64,000 nt of DNA from Saccharopolyspora_C sp047200635. GTDB taxonomy: Bacteria > Actinomycetota > Actinomycetes > Mycobacteriales > Pseudonocardiaceae. How positions within the stretch are numbered: the first letter of the stretch is position 1; every line of letters begins with the position of its first letter. The stretch spans positions 1-64,000 of the forward strand of contig NZ_JBJZOI010000018.1 in NCBI RefSeq assembly GCF_047200635.1. Reading direction: 5' to 3'. Under the pieces are notes generated by a model. The model searched no databases. It was not told the origin of the DNA and was given only the letters and a program-made list of their open reading frames with translations. A program made the translations under genes and the position numbers. This document shows positions 41,489-50,300 of this stretch, one piece after another.

Positions 41489-42514
41489 ATGCGCACCGCG
41501 TTCGGCCTCACCTTCGACGTCCCCGACGGCTACCTCAACACCGCGAGCATCGGGGTCCCGCCCACCGATGCGGTGGAGGCCGTCGCCGCCGCCGTCGCGA
41601 CCTGGGGCGCGGGCGGCGCCCAGCCGACTGATTTCGACGCCGACACCGACGCGGGCCGGGAGCTGTTCGCCCGGTTCGTCGGTGTGCCCGCCGACCGGGT
41701 GGCCGTCGGCGCCACCATCTCCCAGCTCGTCGGGATCATCGCCGCCGACCTGCCCGACGGCGCCCGGGTCCTCGTCGCCGAGGACGAGTTCACCAGCGTC
41801 AGCTTCCCGTTCGCCGCCCAGGCGGACCGCGGCGTCCGCGTCGAGGAGGTCCCGCTCGACGCGATCCCGGAGAAGGCCGCGGACCACGACCTCGTGGCGG
41901 TGAGCGTCGTGCAGTCCGCCGACGGAGGACTGGTCGACCTCGACGCGCTGCGCGACGCGGTGCGGAACCGGCCGACCCGGGTGCTCCTCGACGTCACCCA
42001 GGCCGCGGGCTGGCTCCCGATGGAGCTCGGCTGGGCCGATCACGTCGTCGGAACGGGCTACAAGTGGCTGCTCGCGCCGCGCGGTGCCGCCTGGCTCGCC
42101 CAGCACCCCGAGGCGCCCGCGCCCCGGCCGAGCCACGCCAACTGGTACGCCGGGGGCGGGATGGACAGCATCTACGGACTCCCGCTGCGGCAGGCCCCCG
42201 GCGGACGCGGGCTCGACCTGTCGCCCGCGTGGCTGGCGCAGGTCGGTGCTGCCGCCTCGATGCGCGCGCTCGCCGGGCTCGACCTGGCGCGGGTGCGCGC
42301 GCACTGCGCGGGCCTGGCCGACCGGGTGCGCGCCGAACTCGGAGCCGCGCCCGAAGGCTCCGCGATCGTGAGCGTCCCCGGGGAGGACGCCGCCCGCCGG
42401 CTCACCGAGGCGGGCATCGTCTGCGCCTCCCGAGCGGGCAAGGCGCGGCTCGCGTTCCACCTGTACAACACCGAGGCCGACGTGGAGCTGGTGCTGCGCG
42501 CGTTGCGGGGCTGA
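41489..42514 (+). CDS. Class V aminotransferase
   Basis: 341-residue PLP-dependent fold type I enzyme. GYLNTASIGVPP at the start is typical of cysteine desulphurase/isopenicillin epimerase-like class V proteins. AVGATISQLVGIIAADLPDG, VSVVQSADGGLVDLDAL, LLDVTQAAGWLPMELGWADHVVGTGYKWLLAPRG (PLP lysine in GYKW) follow. No cysteine sits in a mobile loop, so cysteine desulphurase activity is doubtful. ATG 41489 is used. The substrate cannot be told from sequence. Confidence 0.88.
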   Translation: MRTAFGLTFDVPDGYLNTASIGVPPTDAVEAVAAAVATWGAGGAQPTDFDADTDAGRELFARFVGVPADRVAVGATISQLVGIIAADLPDGARVLVAEDEFTSVSFPFAAQADRGVRVEEVPLDAIPEKAADHDLVAVSVVQSADGGLVDLDALRDAVRNRPTRVLLDVTQAAGWLPMELGWADHVVGTGYKWLLAPRGAAWLAQHPEAPAPRPSHANWYAGGGMDSIYGLPLRQAPGGRGLDLSPAWLAQVGAAASMRALAGLDLARVRAHCAGLADRVRAELGAAPEGSAIVSVPGEDAARRLTEAGIVCASRAGKARLAFHLYNTEADVELVLRALRG

Positions 42515-42577
42515 GCAGCCGTAACGTCTCCGCTGCGCACGTGCTGTTCTGCGCGGGATCCACAACCGCTACCGTTA

Positions 42578-43852
42578 GTGCTCGTGCCGGACCCACAAGG
42601 TGCACCCGAAGAGATGACAGGCTCGCCGCAGAACGCGCAGCGAGCTGACACTGCGCCGCTGCGGCGCGACAACTCCCGGGTGAACCAGGAGCACCGCAGC
42701 GCCTCCGCGACGGACTTCAGCGCGGGCACCCTCGGCGGTCCCGGCGAGACCACCCGTCCCGCGTTCCAGCAACCGGCCGCGGCAGCCCAGCAACCGGCCG
42801 CGGCAGCCCAGCAAGGGGCCCAGCAGCCGACTTCCCAGCACCCGACCGGGGGGCAGGCCGCGAGCGGCCCGCACACCCCGCACGGGGGAGTGCCGCACGC
42901 CCAGCAGGCGCCTGGCACGTACGTCCAGCACCAGCCGACCCAGCAGCACCAGGGCGGCTGGGGCGCTCCGCACGGTGCGCAGCACCCGCCTCAGCAGGCC
43001 TACGGTCAGCCCTACGGCGCCGCGCAGCAGTACCCGCAGCAGGGCTACGGCCAGCAGGCCGCGCCGCACGGCGGTGCCCAGCAGGGCGGGATGCAGCAGG
43101 GCGGAGCGGTGCAGCAGGGCGGGATGCAGCAGGGCGGGCCACCCCAGAACACCCGGCAGAGCGCGGGAGCCCCCGGATCCGGCCAGCGCGGCCCCGCGGA
43201 CGGCCGGCGGGAGTCCGGCGGGTCCCGACCCGCGACCGGCCTGGCCGGCACCTCGATCACGCCCGTCGGCTGGGCGCTGCGCGGTCTGGTGCTGGTCGGC
43301 GTGGCAGTGGTGTCCGGACTGGTGTGGATGCTCATCCAACCGTCCGGCCCGACCGAGGAGGAGGCGGCGCAGGACCCCGGCAAGCCCGGGACGCCGACGA
43401 CGCAGAACCAGTTCACCGTCGAGCTGCGCGAGGAAGGCCAGCAGGGCTGCGCCAACGTCTCCACCGGCAAGATCAAGGAGTTCTTCGGCGACTACGGCTG
43501 CGAGCACCTCACCCGGGCGCTCTACACCACGACGCTCCCGGACGGGCAGCGCGTGCTCACCTCCGTGGTGACCGTCCGGATGGCCGACTCGGGAGCTGCG
43601 GCGCAGCTCAACGAGCTGGTCACCCGGGACAACACCGGGAACGTGATGGACCTCGTCTCGGCGGGGCGCGATCTGCCCGACGACTTCCCGGGGCTCAGCA
43701 GCGACGTCGGCTACTACTCCGAGCAGCAGGACCGGCTCGTGGTGGTCGGCGAGTCCGGCTACTTCTCCCAGCCCGACAACTACGAGGACCAGCGGCTCAC
43801 CGAGGTCACCCGCGACGCGCTGCGCCTCGGCTGGCCCCAGGACAGCGGCTGA
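42578..43852 (+). CDS. Gln/Pro-rich single-pass membrane protein
   Basis: About 424 residues (or 412 if ATG 42614 is the start). The first ~215 are disordered, rich in Gln, Gly, Pro and Ala, with tandem repeats (QQPAAAA; GGMQQGG). One membrane helix follows (WALRGLVLVGVAVVSGLVWMLI, about 229-250). The C-terminal ~165 residues form an extracytoplasmic domain (QFTVELREEGQQGCANVSTGKIKEFFGDYGCEHLTRALY) with two cysteines that may bridge. Such layouts occur in actinobacterial cell-envelope proteins. No ribosome binding site precedes GTG 42578; the TACCGT seven bases before it suggests leaderless initiation, but the start is uncertain. Function unknown. Confidence 0.75.
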   Translation: MLVPDPQGAPEEMTGSPQNAQRADTAPLRRDNSRVNQEHRSASATDFSAGTLGGPGETTRPAFQQPAAAAQQPAAAAQQGAQQPTSQHPTGGQAASGPHTPHGGVPHAQQAPGTYVQHQPTQQHQGGWGAPHGAQHPPQQAYGQPYGAAQQYPQQGYGQQAAPHGGAQQGGMQQGGAVQQGGMQQGGPPQNTRQSAGAPGSGQRGPADGRRESGGSRPATGLAGTSITPVGWALRGLVLVGVAVVSGLVWMLIQPSGPTEEEAAQDPGKPGTPTTQNQFTVELREEGQQGCANVSTGKIKEFFGDYGCEHLTRALYTTTLPDGQRVLTSVVTVRMADSGAAAQLNELVTRDNTGNVMDLVSAGRDLPDDFPGLSSDVGYYSEQQDRLVVVGESGYFSQPDNYEDQRLTEVTRDALRLGWPQDSG

Positions 43853-43894
43853 CCGGACCGGCGGGCGTCCCGTCCCGCGCGAGCCGGGCGGGCG

Positions 43895-44353
43895 TCAGGG
43901 CTTGCCGGGCTCGGGCTCGGCGGCCGGGGTCTGCCCGATCGTGAGTCGCCAGCGGGTCGCCCGGGTCGCCGCCGTGGTCAGCGCGCCCAGCGCGGTGCGG
44001 CGCACCGCCGGGTCCGCGTCCGGTTCGGTCCGCTCCAGCACCGCGCGCCAGCCGATCTGGCAATCCCGCTCCGCCGCGATCAGCGCGCGGATCGCCGAGC
44101 CCTCGTCGGTGACCGGGTCCGGCAGCGAGTACGCGGGCGAGGCCGCCGGGGGAGCGGCCCCGGTGCCGCGGATCACCCGCTGCGCCTCGTCCCGGTGCCG
44201 CTCGTGCACCCCGGTGGCCTCCTCGACCGCGGCGCGCACCTGCTCGCCGGAGACGAACGCCGTCACCAGCTCGTAGGTCCACACCGCCGCGTTCTCGGCC
44301 CGCAGCGCGGAGTTCAGCGCGGCCGCGGCCTCCTCGGTCAGCTCCTCGCTCAT
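43895..44353 (-). CDS. DUF4439 ferritin-like protein
   Basis: 152 residues, mostly helical: LNSALRAENAAVWTYELVTAFVS, VEEATGVHERHRDEAQRVI, then AIRALIAAERDCQIGWRAVLERTEPDADPAVRRTALGAL. Glu and His spaced as in ExxH-type ferritin-like helices point to DUF4439. Its function is not established. ATG 44353 overlaps the stop of the lipoprotein gene (ATGA), so the two are co-translated and may act together. Confidence 0.87.
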   Translation of the reverse strand: MSEELTEEAAAALNSALRAENAAVWTYELVTAFVSGEQVRAAVEEATGVHERHRDEAQRVIRGTGAAPPAASPAYSLPDPVTDEGSAIRALIAAERDCQIGWRAVLERTEPDADPAVRRTALGALTTAATRATRWRLTIGQTPAAEPEPGKP

Positions 44354-44850
44354 GCCAGCACCTCCGCCAGGCTCGCGCAGCTCGCCGAGATCGATCCGGT
44401 CAGGCCGCTGCGATAGCCCGGCAGGCCCGGGCACAGCTTCGCCGCGTCCTGCTCGGCCGCGGCGAGGGAACGCCGCAGCGCGGCCTTCGCCTCCTCCGGC
44501 GCGGCGGGCACCTGCGCGGCCGGGGGCCGCCGCCGCTGCTGGTCGGGATCCGGTGGGTCCAACCGGTCCACCTCCCGCTGCAGCAGCCGCGCGTGCTCGG
44601 TCCGGATCCGCTCCACGGCTTCCGCGCCCGCCCTCAGGTCCTGATGCGCGTTCGCGACACCGCGCGCCAGCTCGGCGTCCGCGCGGGCGGCGTCGGCGAG
44701 GGCCCGCAGCGGGTCCGGCGCCTCCTCGCCACCGGCGCACCCGGCGGTCAGCGCGGCCGCCGCCGGCAGCGCCACCAGCAGCCGCAACACCGCGCGGCGA
44801 CCGGGCCGCGCCGACCCGATCGGGTGAAGGTAGGAGAAGGGTGCTCGCAC
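44350..44850 (-). CDS. Lipoprotein
   Basis: 166 residues. An N-terminal signal has twin arginine (GRRAVLRLLVALPAAAAL) and a lipobox LTAGC, so it is probably exported, possibly by Tat, and lipid-anchored at the cysteine near residue 38. The mature part is helical with a coiled-coil tendency (residues 50-100) and two further cysteines near the C-terminus (KLCPG, SASCAS). GTG 44850 is used. It is directly upstream of, and overlaps, the DUF4439 gene. The pair is divergent from rimP. Function unknown. Confidence 0.83.
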   Translation of the reverse strand: MRAPFSYLHPIGSARPGRRAVLRLLVALPAAAALTAGCAGGEEAPDPLRALADAARADAELARGVANAHQDLRAGAEAVERIRTEHARLLQREVDRLDPPDPDQQRRRPPAAQVPAAPEEAKAALRRSLAAAEQDAAKLCPGLPGYRSGLTGSISASCASLAEVLA

Positions 44851-45046
44851 GCTGATCCATCCTGCCAGGCAGGTGCCCGCGCGCGGCGACGGCCCGCAGG
44901 GAGGCCATGCCGCGCCGGGCGCGGAACCGACCAGATAAGCTGGACGACCGCGGCCAGCGCGCCCCGCGCCGGACGCGGGTTTCGCGAGCCCGTCCGAAGT
45001 CGGCGCCGCCCCGCTGGGCGTCGCCGGACCGCACCGATCGGTCCGG

Positions 45047-45105
45047 CCCGATCACCTCGGAAACGACCCGATCACCCCGGAGCAACCCGATCATCCCCGA
45101 ATCAA
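45047..45105 (+). repeat. Triple direct repeat in the rimP leader
   Basis: Three imperfect units of 19-20 bases, each beginning CCCGATCA, end 11 bases before the rimP GTG, the last running into the ribosome binding site (AAGGAG). The function is unknown; it could be a binding array or slippage product. Confidence 0.6.
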
Positions 45106-45116
45106 GGAGTGCCAAC

Positions 45117-45668
45117 GTGTCCAGCCCGCCGCGCGATGAGGCCGTCGCGCTGCTGGAGCCCGTCGTCGCCGACGCCGTGTCCGCCGCCGGTTTCGACCTC
45201 GAGGAACTCGACGTGCAGCAGGCGGGCAGACGCCGCCTGGTGAAGGTCGTCGTGGACTCCGACGACGGGGTGAGCCTCGACGAGGTCTCCGAGCTCAGCC
45301 GTGCCGTGTCGCAGGTGCTGGACGCGCACGAGCACGTCCTCGCCGGGGCGTACACCCTCGAGGTGACGTCGCCCGGGACCGACCGCCCGCTGACCCGGCC
45401 GCGGCACTGGCGCCGCGCCCGGCACCGGCTGGTCAAGATCAAGCTCACCGCCGGCGGCGAGCTCACCGCGCGCGTCGGCGCCGCCGGTGAGGAGACCGTG
45501 CAGGTGCTGGCGGAGCAGCAGGTCCGCGAGCTCGCCTACCGCGACGTGGAGCGCGCGGTGGTCGAGGTGGAATTCCAGCAGCCACCGGCGCAGGACCTGA
45601 TCCTGCTCAAGCGGGCGGCCGACGGCCCGGAAGGCGACGACCGGGAAGACACGGAGGAGTCGAGGTGA
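45117..45668 (+). CDS. rimP: Ribosome maturation factor RimP
   Basis: 183 residues. RimP is needed to mature the 30S subunit. N-terminal domain LLEPVVADAVSAAGFDLEELDVQQAGRRRLVKVVVDSDDGVSLDEVSELSRAVSQVLD and YTLEVTSPGTDRPL, then the SH3-like C-terminal domain (HWRRARHRLVKIKL). GTG 45117 follows AAGGAG. Its stop overlaps the nusA GTG. This is the first gene of the conserved rimP-nusA-ylxR-infB cluster. An extension to the left has no family match. Confidence 0.95.
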   Translation: MSSPPRDEAVALLEPVVADAVSAAGFDLEELDVQQAGRRRLVKVVVDSDDGVSLDEVSELSRAVSQVLDAHEHVLAGAYTLEVTSPGTDRPLTRPRHWRRARHRLVKIKLTAGGELTARVGAAGEETVQVLAEQQVRELAYRDVERAVVEVEFQQPPAQDLILLKRAADGPEGDDREDTEESR

Positions 45669-46738
45669 ACGTCGACATCGCCGCGCTGCGAGCGATCGAA
45701 CGCGACAAGGACATCCCGTTCGAGACGGTCCTGGAAGCGATCGAATCAGCGCTGCTGACGGCCTACCGGCACACCGAGGGGCACCAGCAGCACGCCCGGG
45801 TGGAGGTGGACCGCAAGACCGGTGTGGTGCGCGTGCTCGCGCACACCCTGGACGACGAGGGCGCGGTCGCGGAGGAGTGGGACGACACGCCCGAGGGCTT
45901 CGGCCGGATCGCGGCGACCACCGCCCGGCAGGTCATCCTGCAGCGGCTGCGCGACGCCGAGCACGAGCGCACCTTCGGGGAGTTCTCCACCAAGGAGGGC
46001 GAGATCCTCGGCGGGCTCGTGCAGCGCGACGCCAAGGCCAACTCGCGCGGCATGGTGATCGTCCAGGTCGGTGACAGCGAGGGCGTCATCCCCGCCGCCG
46101 AGCAGGTCCCGGGCGAGCGCTACGAGCACGGGATGCGGGTCAAGTGCTACGTCGTGGGCGTCTCCCGCAGCGCCCGGGGACCGCAGATCACTCTGTCCCG
46201 CACCCACCCCAACCTGGTGCGGCGCCTGTTCGCGCTGGAGGTCCCGGAGATCGCCGACGGCACCGTCGAGATCCCGGCGGTCGCCCGCGAGGCCGGCCAC
46301 CGCTCCAAGATCGCGGTGCGTTCCACCGTCAGCGGGGTCAACGCCAAGGGCGCCTGCATCGGCCCGATGGGCTCGCGGGTGCGCAACGTGATGAGCGAGC
46401 TGGGGGGTGAGAAGATCGACATCATCGACTTCTCGGAGGACCCGGCGACGTTCGTCGGCAACGCGCTCTCCCCGGCCAAGGTGATCTCCGTCGAGGTCGT
46501 CGACGAGCGCGCCAAGACCGCGCGAGTCGTGGTGCCCGACTTCCAGCTCTCGCTGGCGATCGGCAAGGAGGGGCAGAACGCCCGCTTGGCGGCGCGGCTC
46601 ACCGGCTGGCGGATCGACATCCGCAGCGACGCCGACCCCACCGCGCCCACCACGTCGGCCGGGCAGGCGGTCCCGCCACCCGCGGCCGGACCGGGCGCGG
46701 GCTCCGACGAGCTGCCCGCGGTCGGAACCGCGGAATGA
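45665..46738 (+). CDS. nusA: Transcription termination/antitermination factor NusA
   Basis: 357 residues. N-terminal RNA-polymerase-binding domain (VDIAALRAIERDKDIPFETVLEAIESALLTAYRH), S1 domain (about 105-185, ILGGLVQRDAKANSRGMVIVQVG), KH1 (VRSTVSGVNAKGACIGPMGSRVRNVMSEL) and KH2 (LSLAIGKEGQNARLAARLTGWRIDI), then a short Pro/Ala tail. No C-terminal acidic repeats, as usual outside proteobacteria. The GTG overlaps the rimP stop. A 12-bp hairpin begins four bases after its stop. Confidence 0.97.
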   Translation: MNVDIAALRAIERDKDIPFETVLEAIESALLTAYRHTEGHQQHARVEVDRKTGVVRVLAHTLDDEGAVAEEWDDTPEGFGRIAATTARQVILQRLRDAEHERTFGEFSTKEGEILGGLVQRDAKANSRGMVIVQVGDSEGVIPAAEQVPGERYEHGMRVKCYVVGVSRSARGPQITLSRTHPNLVRRLFALEVPEIADGTVEIPAVAREAGHRSKIAVRSTVSGVNAKGACIGPMGSRVRNVMSELGGEKIDIIDFSEDPATFVGNALSPAKVISVEVVDERAKTARVVVPDFQLSLAIGKEGQNARLAARLTGWRIDIRSDADPTAPTTSAGQAVPPPAAGPGAGSDELPAVGTAE

Positions 46739-46742
46739 GCCC

Positions 46743-46772
46743 GCGGCGGCCGGTCCTGGCACCGGCCGCCGC
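46743..46772 (+). terminator. Hairpin directly after nusA
   Basis: Perfect 12-bp stem (GCGGCGGCCGGT with ACCGGCCGCCGC) and 6-base loop, four bases after the nusA stop. No U-tract. It could terminate or attenuate transcription inside the nusA-ylxR-infB operon, where NusA itself might regulate it. Confidence 0.65.
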
Positions 46773-46813
46773 CTCCGTGCCGGACTCGGATACGAGCACC
46801 GGCGGCAACGGGT

Positions 46814-46819
46814 TAGAAT
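46814..46819 (+). promoter_or_regulatory. Candidate -10 of an internal ylxR-infB promoter
   Basis: TAGAAT lies five bases before GTG 46825, the arrangement of a leaderless actinobacterial promoter. The surroundings are GC-rich, so the hexamer stands out. The -35 is not convincing. Confidence 0.5.
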
Positions 46820-46824
46820 CATTG

Positions 46825-47211
46825 GTGGCTCGACGCGAGGGAGCGGGAATCCACACGAAATCGTCCGGTGCGCGCGGCATCCGCCGCAGCTCAGAACCGG
46901 TGCGGACCTGTGTGGGGTGCCGCGTCCGAACGTCGGCCGCCGAGCTGCTGCGAGTGGTGGCCGAGGACGGCGTGCTCGTCCCCGACCCGCGGGGTCGGCG
47001 ACCGGGTCGGGGAGCGTGGTTGCACCCCGATCCCCGCTGCCTCCGGCTCGCCGAGCGACGTCGGGCGTTCCCCCGAGCCCTCCGGGTGTCGGGGTCGCTG
47101 GACCTCTCCGCCGTGCGGGCACACGTGGATCCCGAACCGGGTTCCTGGACGCCTCCGGCGAGCGGCTCATCCCCAGACCGACGCGGGAACCTCCCGCGCG
47201 GAAGCAGTTGA
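46825..47211 (+). CDS. ylxR: YlxR (DUF448) RNA-binding protein
   Basis: 128 residues from GTG 46825. The YlxR core is EPVRTCVGCRVRTSAAELLRVVAEDG, then DPRGRRPGRGAWLHPDPRCLRLAERRRAFPRAL. The family binds RNA and has been tied to RNase P in some bacteria. The tail after about residue 100 is variable. ATG 46735, overlapping the nusA stop, is open in the same frame and would give 158 residues, but its added sequence encodes the hairpin; GTG 46825 sits beside a TAGAAT box, so I prefer it. It lies between nusA and infB as in other actinobacteria. Confidence 0.85.
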   Translation: MARREGAGIHTKSSGARGIRRSSEPVRTCVGCRVRTSAAELLRVVAEDGVLVPDPRGRRPGRGAWLHPDPRCLRLAERRRAFPRALRVSGSLDLSAVRAHVDPEPGSWTPPASGSSPDRRGNLPRGSS

Positions 47212-47326
47212 AGGAAGCAGGTCGACCCGTCATGAATCAGCCGTGAAGCTGAAGACATGAACGCGCATCGGCGATAGGACGAGGTCGAGCGGGACTGCCG
47301 CCCGGCCTCACCAGATGAGGAGTGCA

Positions 47327-50300
47327 GTGGCAGGCAAGGCCCGCGTGCACGAGCTCGCGAAAGAGCTCGGTGTGACCAGCAAGGAAGTTCTCAACAAGCT
47401 CGCCGAGCAGGGCGAGTACGTCAAGTCGGCGTCGTCCACCGTGGAAGCCCCGGTGGCCCGTCGGCTCCGCGACGCGTACCCCAAGGCAGGCAAGCCGAAC
47501 GGCCGCACCGGTGGCGCGAAGCCCGCGCCCCCGCGCAAGCCGGAGGGCCAGTCCGGCGAGGGTGCCCCCAAGCCCGGCCCCAAGCCGGGGCCGCGCCCGT
47601 CGGCGCCCGCTCCGCAGCCCGGTGGCCAGCAGGGCGGCCCGTCCGTCGGCGAGCAGCCCGGTGCCGGTGCGCCCAAGCCCGGCCCGAAGCCGGGTCCGAA
47701 GCCCGGGCCGAAGGCCCCCGCTCCGGAGACCACGCCGTTCGAGCAGGCACCCGCCGCGCAGGCGGCGCCCCAGCAGAGCGAGCCCCAGCAGGACGGTCAG
47801 CAGCGGCCCGCGGCGGCGCAGGGCGGCACGCCCGGCGCGGCCCCGCGTCCGGCCGGGCCCAAGCCCGGTCCCCGTCCCGGCCCGCGTCAGGAGTCCAAGC
47901 AGGGCGGCGACGCCGAGGGCACGGTCCCCCCGAAGCCGCAGGGCTCCAAGCCCAAGCCCGGCCCGCGCTCGCCGCGCGTCGGCAACAACCCCTTCGGCGT
48001 CGGCTCCGGTTCTCCGGCGCAGCGTCCCCCGCGGCCCGGTGGCGGCGCCGCTGGCGGGCAGCAGCGCCAGGGCGGCCAGGGCGGCCCGGGCCGCGGCGGC
48101 CCGGGGCAGCGCCCCGACCGCGGTGGTCAGGGTGGCGCGGGCAGCGCTCCGGCCGCCGGCTCCCCGGCTCCGCGCGGCGGTGGTGAGGGCGGTGGCAACC
48201 GGCCGAACCCGGGCATGATGCCGCCCCGGCCGAACCCCGGCATGATGCCGTCCCGCCCGGCCCGCTCCGGCGGTCCCGGTGGACCCGGTGGCGGTCGCGG
48301 TGGCGGTCGTCCCGGTGGCGGCCCCGGCGGTGGCCGTCCCGGTGGCGGTGCCGGCGGTGGCGGTCGTCCCGGTGGTGGCGGCGGCGGTTTCCGCGGCGGT
48401 CCCGGTGGCGGTGGCGGCGGCGCTCCCGCCGGTGGGCCCCCGGCCGGCGGTGGCTTCCGCGGTCGTCCGGGCGGCGGTGGCCGTCCCGGTGGTGGCGGTC
48501 GCGGTGGCGCGGCCGGTGCCTTCGGCCGTCCCGGTGGTCCGGCGCGTCGTGGCCGCAAGTCCAAGCGGCAGAAGCGCCAGGAGTACATGGACAACATGCA
48601 GGCGCCGTCGGTGGGCGGTGTCCGGCTCCCGCGCGGCAGCGGCGAGACGCTGCGGCTGCGCCGCGGTGCTTCGCTGACCGACTTCGCCGAGAAGATCAAC
48701 GCCAACCCGGCCTCGCTGGTGCAGGCGATGTTCCACCTCGGTGAGATGGTCACCGCGACCCAGTCGGTCTCCGACGAGATCCTGGAGCTGCTCGGCCAGG
48801 AGATGAACTACCGGGTCGAGATGGTCAGCCCCGAGGACGAGGACCGGGAGCTGCTGGAGTCCTTCGACATCAACTTCGGCGACCCGGACAGCACCGAGGA
48901 GCAGCTGGCGGCCCGTCCGCCGGTCGTCACGGTCATGGGTCACGTCGACCACGGCAAGACCCGCCTGCTGGACACCATCCGGAAGGCGAACGTGCAGGCC
49001 GGCGAGGCCGGTGGGATCACCCAGCACATCGGTGCCTACCAGGTCGTGACCGAGCTGGAGGGCAACGAGCGCCCGATCACCTTCATCGACACCCCGGGTC
49101 ACGAGGCGTTCACCGCCATGCGTGCCCGCGGTGCGAAGTCGACGGACATCGCCGTGCTGGTGGTCGCCGCCGACGACGGCGTCATGCCGCAGACGGTGGA
49201 GGCGATCAACCACTCGCAGGCCGCGGGCGTGCCGATCGTGGTGGCGGTCAACAAGATCGACGTCGAGGGCGCGAACCCCGACAAGATCCGCCAGCAGCTC
49301 ACCGAGTACAACCTGGTGGCCGAGGAGTACGGCGGCGACACCATGTTCGTCGAGATCTCCGCCAAGCAGGGGACCAACATCGACGGTCTGCTGGAGGCGG
49401 TCCTGCTCACCGCGGACGCCGCGCTGGACCTCCGGGCCAACCCGAACATGGAGGCCCAGGGCGTCGCGATCGAGGCGCACCTGGACCGCGGTCGCGGCCC
49501 GGTGGCCACGGTGCTGGTGCAGCGCGGTTCGCTGCGGGTCGGTGACTCGATCGTCGCGGGCAACGCGCACGGCCGAGTCCGCCGGATGATCAACGAGCAC
49601 GACGAGGACGTCACGGTGGCGACGCCGGCGCGACCGGTGCAGGTCATCGGTTTCACCTCGGTGCCCGGTGCCGGTGACACCTTCCTGGTGGTCGACGAGG
49701 ACCGGGTGGCGCGGCAGATCGCCGACCGCCGCGGGGCTCGCATCCGGGAGGCGCAGAACGCCGCCAAGCGCAAGCGCGTCAGCCTCGAGGACCTGGACAA
49801 GGTGCTCAAGGAGACCAACCAGCTCAACCTGATCATCAAGGGTGACAACTCCGGTACCGTCGAGGCGCTGGAGGAGTCGCTCATGAAGATCGAGGTGGGC
49901 GAGGAGGTCGAGCTCCGCGTGATCCACCGCGGTGTCGGTGGCATCAACGAGTCCGACATCAACCTGGCGACCGCCGAGAACACCATCGTGCTGGGCTTCA
50001 ACGTCCGCGCCGAGGGCAAGGCGGCCGAGGTCGCCAACCGCGAGGGCGTGGAGATCCGGTACTACTCGGTGATCTACCGGGCGATCGAGGAGATCGAGCA
50101 GGCGCTCAAGGGCATGCTCAAGCCGGAGTACGAGGAGGTCGAACTCGGCAGGGCTCAGGTCCGCGAGGTCTTCAAGTCCTCCAAGGTCGGCACGATCGCC
50201 GGTTGCATGGTCACCGAGGGCATCATGCGCCGGAACGCCAAGGCCCGGCTGATGCGCGACAGCGTGGTCGTCGCCGAGAACCTCAGCCTCAGCTCGCTGA

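Noticed and set aside
42578..43852. CRISPR-like or mobile repeat array
   Set aside because: The repeats are in frame, encode Gln/Gly/Pro segments of one protein and have no spacer pattern.
47500..48560. Assembly error causing the Gly-rich stretch of infB
   Set aside because: The frame stays open and joins normal IF-2 domains on both sides; long low-complexity linkers are known in actinobacterial IF-2.
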